From contig JBBQVS010000115.1 of NCBI GenBank assembly GCA_038211295.1, forward strand, positions 1 through 9,568: DNA of 9,568 bases, written 5' to 3'. The DNA comes from JBBQVS01 sp038211295 (GTDB lineage Bacteria > Chloroflexota > Ktedonobacteria > Ktedonobacterales > Ktedonobacteraceae). Numbering within the stretch: the first letter of the stretch is position 1; each line of letters begins with the position of its first letter. Position numbers and translations under genes: made by a program. The notes beneath the pieces are model-generated. The model had not been told where the DNA came from. It made no database searches and worked only from the letters and a program-made list of their open reading frames with translations. Shown here piece after piece: positions 6,127-9,568 of this stretch.

Positions 6127-7386
6127 ATGAAACAAGAGACAAATAGGCGTGTGGTTGTTACGGGATTGGGGGCAGTCGCGGCGAATGGTATCGGCAAAGA
6201 AGCGTTTTGGGATGCGACCAGTAAGGGCATTTCTGGCATTAAACCAATTTCACGCTTCGCTACCGACGATCTTCGCATTCGCGCTGCCGGCGAAATTAGC
6301 GATTTTGCGGCCCAAACGTATCTTGATCGCAAGCTTATAAATCGTACAGACCGCATGACGCACCTTGTCTTACCCGCCGTTGAGGAGGCTCTACAAGACG
6401 CCTGCTTGGTGATTGCTGATGAGGACTCACGACGCATCGGGGCGGTAATCGCAAATACGCTTGGCGGCGTGGAGTTTGGGGCGCGTGAACTCGCGGCCCT
6501 CCACATGCGCGGCCCGCGCTCTATGAGTGCTTACACCGCGATTGCGTGGTTACAGGTAGCAAACGTGGGGCAAACAACGATTCAGTTCGGGGTGCAGGGG
6601 TACAGCAAAACGCCGATCAACGACGCGATTGGTGGTCTCGACGCGCTATGTATGGCCTATGGCGCGATTAAACGTGGCGAGGCAGAGGTGATTATCACAG
6701 GCGGTTGTGAGGCGATGGTTCACCCACTTATCCTTTTTGTGCTGGGATATAGCGATGATTTCGCGACGGGGGATGACCCGACAGCCTATCGTCCTTTTGA
6801 TAGGCGTGCCTGTGGCCTACTGGTAGCGGAGGGCGCGGGTATCTGCATTCTCGAAGAATACGAACATGCACGGAAACGGGGCGCGACTATCTACGGCGAA
6901 CTTGTTGGCTACGGACAAACAAACGACGCCCATGGCCTGCTTCCACCTTCTTCAAACGGCACACAATATGCTCGCGCAATTCGGCTCGCAATGGACTCAA
7001 GCCACCTTCTACCGCGCGATATCGCGTACTTTAGCCCGGATGGACGTGCCATGCCCTACTCCGACGCAGGCGAAGTCGAGGCTCTGCATCTGGCGTTTGG
7101 CTCTGACCTCGCAACATTGCCCGTCACCATTCCACGTACCACACTAGGACATAGTTACGCGGCAGCAGGCGCGTTAGATGCAGTGACCGCATTCATGGCA
7201 CTACGGCACCGCCTTATTCCACCCACAATCAACTGTGAGCATGTAGACCCTCATTATGGTCTAGACATTGTACACAATGAGGCACGCCCAATTGTTGCAC
7301 AAGCGCAGGGGGTATTACTTGGTGGACGCGCAATAGGCGGGGCGAATGTGGTTCTAGTCCTCAAAAATCTTTCCACAGAGCAATAG
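6127..7386 (+). CDS. Ketosynthase-like protein, KS-beta / chain-length-factor type
   Basis: This encodes 419 residues with the thiolase-fold condensing-enzyme layout, starting RRVVVTGLGAVAANGIGKE, nearly parallel to its upstream neighbour (RRVVITGLGVVAPNGVGKE). The active-site positions are changed. The nucleophile elbow reads A-I-G-G-L-D-A-L, so A167 stands where cysteine should be; chain-length factors of type II polyketide synthases have Q-A-G-G-L-D-A-L here. The first catalytic histidine is replaced by D305 (SPDGRAMPYSD). The lysine is R337, while H342 in TLGHSYAAAG is kept. It therefore cannot condense on its own. By family knowledge it would pair with KS-alpha as a heterodimer that sets chain length or decarboxylates malonyl-ACP. 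AGGGAA (6115-6120) precedes the ATG by 6 bases, and the gap from KS-alpha is 24 bases. The pair probably arose by tandem duplication. Its assignment as KS-beta is strong; the product it shapes is unknown. Confidence 0.9.
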   Translation: MKQETNRRVVVTGLGAVAANGIGKEAFWDATSKGISGIKPISRFATDDLRIRAAGEISDFAAQTYLDRKLINRTDRMTHLVLPAVEEALQDACLVIADEDSRRIGAVIANTLGGVEFGARELAALHMRGPRSMSAYTAIAWLQVANVGQTTIQFGVQGYSKTPINDAIGGLDALCMAYGAIKRGEAEVIITGGCEAMVHPLILFVLGYSDDFATGDDPTAYRPFDRRACGLLVAEGAGICILEEYEHARKRGATIYGELVGYGQTNDAHGLLPPSSNGTQYARAIRLAMDSSHLLPRDIAYFSPDGRAMPYSDAGEVEALHLAFGSDLATLPVTIPRTTLGHSYAAAGALDAVTAFMALRHRLIPPTINCEHVDPHYGLDIVHNEARPIVAQAQGVLLGGRAIGGANVVLVLKNLSTEQ

Positions 7387-7392
7387 AAGTAC

Positions 7393-9081
7393 ATGCATGA
7401 AGCGACACAACATCACACCAACGCGCCTGCAATCGTGATTGTGGGAGCTGGGCCGACGGGACTTGCCGCCGCCAATCTGCTAGGTAGAGCAGGTATTCCA
7501 ACACTGGTCATTGAACGCAACGCGGGACTGAGCGATTGTCCCAAAGCTATCTCGATAGACGACGAAGGGCTACGCGTCTGTCAGGCACTGGGTTTAAGCG
7601 AGGAGATACTGGACAATGTGGTGTTAGATATAGAAGCGCACTACGTCTCGGCTCGGCATTTGCTCGCGAAAGTCGCACCCACAAGCAAGAGAAATGGCTA
7701 TCCGCTCATCTCGACATTCGACCAACCCATGTTTGAGCAGACACTCTTGCGAGGGCTTAACCGCTTCCCCTGTGTCGAGATACGCTTCTCACATACGGTA
7801 GAGTCGTTTGTACAGGACGAACAACACGTTACGCTGACTATAAGCAAACCTAATGGCACAAACGAGGGGGTGGTCTGTGACTATCTGCTTGCTTGTGATG
7901 GCGGGAAAAGTCCCATTCGGCACGCCCTACACATCTTGATGCAACAGCCGAGGCTTCTACCACGCTGGCATAGACGCAATGGGCGCGAGACGGACAAATG
8001 GCAACGTTGGCTCGTCGTAGATACGGTCAACGATGACGATACCTCGACAGCCGCCACGTTTTTTTGTGATTACAGACGGCCAGTCGTGACTATCCCAGCT
8101 CCCAATTCCGCCCGACGCTGGGAATTTCTGCTCATGCCCGCAGACCATGAGCCAGAACTTTTAGCCGATACTACCATTTATACATTGATGCGGCAGGCAA
8201 GAGCATCCCTAACAGCCTCGTCTACACTCTATAATTCGGCGATAGGAAATTCAAGGCCAGAGATTGTACGAAAGACTCTCTACGCTTTTCGCTCTGTGCT
8301 GGCACAAAAGTTTATGCATGGTCGTGTCCTCTTGCTTGGCGATGCCGCACACCTGATGCCCCCCTTTGGTGGGCAAGGAATGAATAGCGGGTTGCGCGAT
8401 GTACACAACCTGTGCTGGAAGCTTCGTATGGTGGTACAAGGGGAGGCAACGCCACGCCTGCTGACAACATATCAGGCCGAACGCCACCCACATGTGCGTG
8501 CGATGATTCTATTTTCGTCAATTCTGGGTAGCATCGTTATGACGACAACGCGCCTCGGCTCACGGGTGCGTGACGCTTTTTTTGCGCTCATCAACGCTAT
8601 TCCATCACTACGCATAGCAATCACAGAGATGCGCGTCAAGCCACAACCGCGCTATACCAGAGGCTTTCTTTTTTCCTCTACAAGCAAACAGAACAAGCGG
8701 TTGCTCGGCGCGTTCCTACCACAACCTCTCGTGCAGACACAGACAGGGAAACAACTTCTCCTCGACACAATACTAGACAACCGCTTCTCACTAATCAGAC
8801 TATATGAAAAACCCATACAGACGTTCGCGGATGTGCAAAAAGGAGAGATATGGCAATGTTTGAACGTGAAGTATATCTGTGTGTTGCCACAAGAGAGTAT
8901 TCAGGATGATGTAGTTAACACTTGCGAAGTTGTCCGGGATATACACGGGCAAATCGCAAGCTTCTTGCGCTACAATCAACAAATCTTCGTTCTCGTGCGT
9001 CCTGATTGCTACGTCTGTGCTGTGTTTACCGTGAGTGAGATACCCAGACTTGAGGCAGAGCTTAAAAGATATCTTGCTTAA
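7393..9081 (+). CDS. FAD-dependent aromatic hydroxylase (PheA/TfdB, MhpA-like)
   Basis: This encodes 562 residues, the normal size for single-component class A flavoprotein monooxygenases such as MhpA or the polyketide hydroxylases. These enzymes use NAD(P)H and O2 to hydroxylate aromatic or quinoid rings in the cytosol. Visible motifs in order are an N-terminal Rossmann fingerprint GAGPTG (18-23) with E-R after the second strand, the DG motif CDGGKS (D169-G170), the FAD-ribose GDAAH (316-320), and GGQGMNSG (326-333). The C-terminal 150 or so residues resemble the thioredoxin-like domain of this group and end with VLVRPDCYV but carry no CxxC, so that domain is probably structural. The ATG lies 6 bases after the KS-beta stop with only a weak GAAG ribosome site, suggesting translational coupling. 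The position after a KS/CLF pair suggests tailoring of their product, as in polycyclic polyketide pathways. Catabolism of a phenolic compound is the alternative but has no ring-cleavage gene nearby. Confidence 0.9.
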   Translation: MHEATQHHTNAPAIVIVGAGPTGLAAANLLGRAGIPTLVIERNAGLSDCPKAISIDDEGLRVCQALGLSEEILDNVVLDIEAHYVSARHLLAKVAPTSKRNGYPLISTFDQPMFEQTLLRGLNRFPCVEIRFSHTVESFVQDEQHVTLTISKPNGTNEGVVCDYLLACDGGKSPIRHALHILMQQPRLLPRWHRRNGRETDKWQRWLVVDTVNDDDTSTAATFFCDYRRPVVTIPAPNSARRWEFLLMPADHEPELLADTTIYTLMRQARASLTASSTLYNSAIGNSRPEIVRKTLYAFRSVLAQKFMHGRVLLLGDAAHLMPPFGGQGMNSGLRDVHNLCWKLRMVVQGEATPRLLTTYQAERHPHVRAMILFSSILGSIVMTTTRLGSRVRDAFFALINAIPSLRIAITEMRVKPQPRYTRGFLFSSTSKQNKRLLGAFLPQPLVQTQTGKQLLLDTILDNRFSLIRLYEKPIQTFADVQKGEIWQCLNVKYICVLPQESIQDDVVNTCEVVRDIHGQIASFLRYNQQIFVLVRPDCYVCAVFTVSEIPRLEAELKRYLA

Positions 9082-9156
9082 CCTTGAAACACAGTGGTGC
9101 GCCGATATGCTTGGCAGAGGCATCGTTTTCTCCGATATTAATGCTGTCTACATCTA

Positions 9157-9568
9157 TTATTTCGATGTGTCTTGCCGTTCCCCCAACAACGCGTCATACA
9201 ACTTTTTCTGACGTGTGGCTCCTTGCTTATAGATTTCGCCACATTTCGCATCGGGTTGCGTCGGAGTCGAAAGGCGCGGCTCGATTTGCGAAATGTCGGG
9301 CATTACACCTAACGCTTCGAGAGCAAGTAAGGCTACACCACGTGCCGAGGCTTCGTGGTCGAGCGAGGGATAGATCGCTGTACCAAAGATGTCAGCAAGA
9401 ATGCGTTGCATCGTTGGCGAGTTCAGTAACGCGCCACCGCTCCCAACAATCTGTGGCGTGGGCAAGTTATCACCCTCTTTGAGGGCTTCGCGCAACTGCT
9501 CATAGACCGTTCCTAGTTGATAGCCCAGTGCCTCCATGCCTGCTCGCAACATATCGGCAGGGGCGGTA
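9157..9568 (-). CDS. FGGY-family carbohydrate kinase, C-terminal part (gluconate/xylulose type), partial
   Basis: The last 136 or so residues of a minus-strand gene are present. The frame continues off the right edge, so the true start is outside the window. The fragment begins PADMLRAGMEALGYQL and contains IVGSGGALLNSPTMQRILADI and HEASARGVALLALEALG. These are the C-terminal actin-fold (FGGY_C) hallmarks: the ADP-binding G-S-G-G-A loop, the packing helix with A-D-I-F-G, and the A-R-G-V-A-L-L-A helix. FGGY kinases phosphorylate sugars or polyols with ATP in the cytosol. The tail, with a Y-x(n)-LYDALLG helix, resembles gluconokinases and xylulokinases, but the substrate cannot be set from this part. 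It is convergent with the hydroxylase gene (75 bases between stops), marks the right end of the ketosynthase operon, and looks like unrelated primary metabolism. Confidence 0.87.
   Translation of the reverse strand, partial: TAPADMLRAGMEALGYQLGTVYEQLREALKEGDNLPTPQIVGSGGALLNSPTMQRILADIFGTAIYPSLDHEASARGVALLALEALGVMPDISQIEPRLSTPTQPDAKCGEIYKQGATRQKKLYDALLGERQDTSK

Noticed and set aside
7015..7026. 12-base palindrome CGCGATATCGCG in the KS-beta gene
   Set aside because: It is built from CGCG and GATATC words common in this coding background, with no extension of the arms; probably chance.
9082..9156. Possible bidirectional terminator between the convergent genes
   Set aside because: Only weak, bulged pairings (around 9103-9125) and no T-run on either strand; I cannot support an intrinsic terminator here.
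9084..9482. Plus-strand open frame of 132 codons at the right end
   Set aside because: It is antisense to the clearly recognisable FGGY kinase C-terminus and has no protein family features.
1..9568. CRISPR arrays, tRNA or rRNA genes, insertion sequences
   Set aside because: No spaced repeats, cloverleaf sequence, conserved rRNA sequence or transposase-like frame with terminal repeats was seen on either strand.

Overview
The window looks like a stretch of a mid-GC (roughly 50-55% by eye) bacterial chromosome, most likely from a filamentous Chloroflexota of the Ktedonobacteria type. The grounds are a multi-FHA ABC exporter with a proline-rich linker, a WD40-type fragment, and secondary-metabolism genes in a moderately GC-rich background with good Shine-Dalgarno sites. 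This taxonomic guess is inference; no marker gene is present.

Layout. Positions 1-102 (minus) hold a WD40-repeat-like coding fragment with no usable start codon, preceded by a zinc-ribbon-like reading frame in another phase. Positions 103-316 are a divergent regulatory region. A degenerate alpha/beta-hydrolase follows at 317-1207 (plus). A 325-base gap (1208-1532) contains a structured inverted repeat, a candidate promoter and small palindromes. Then comes a tight plus-strand operon of four genes: a 1087-residue triple-FHA ABCG-type exporter (1533-4796), a ketosynthase with a complete catalytic set (4825-6102), a second ketosynthase without the catalytic cysteine, resembling a chain-length factor (6127-7386), and an FAD-dependent aromatic hydroxylase (7393-9081). 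The operon ends against a convergent FGGY-type sugar kinase (9157-9568, minus, running off the window).

How the genes may work together. A KS-alpha/KS-beta pair followed directly by a flavin hydroxylase suggests a type II (iterative, discrete-enzyme) polyketide or polyene pathway that builds and oxygenates a carbon chain. The exporter at the head of the operon is the natural candidate to move the product, or a lipid carrying it, out of the cell. Its three FHA domains suggest control by a Ser/Thr kinase, as in mycobacterial Rv1747. No acyl carrier protein, ketoreductase, cyclase or malonyl transferase lies in the window, so the pathway must use carriers encoded elsewhere. The pairing of a stripped-down KS/CLF/hydroxylase set with an FHA-gated exporter is the most unusual part of the window.

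Two long inverted repeats lie inside coding sequence, one in the exporter linker and one in KS-alpha. Both could form strong mRNA hairpins.
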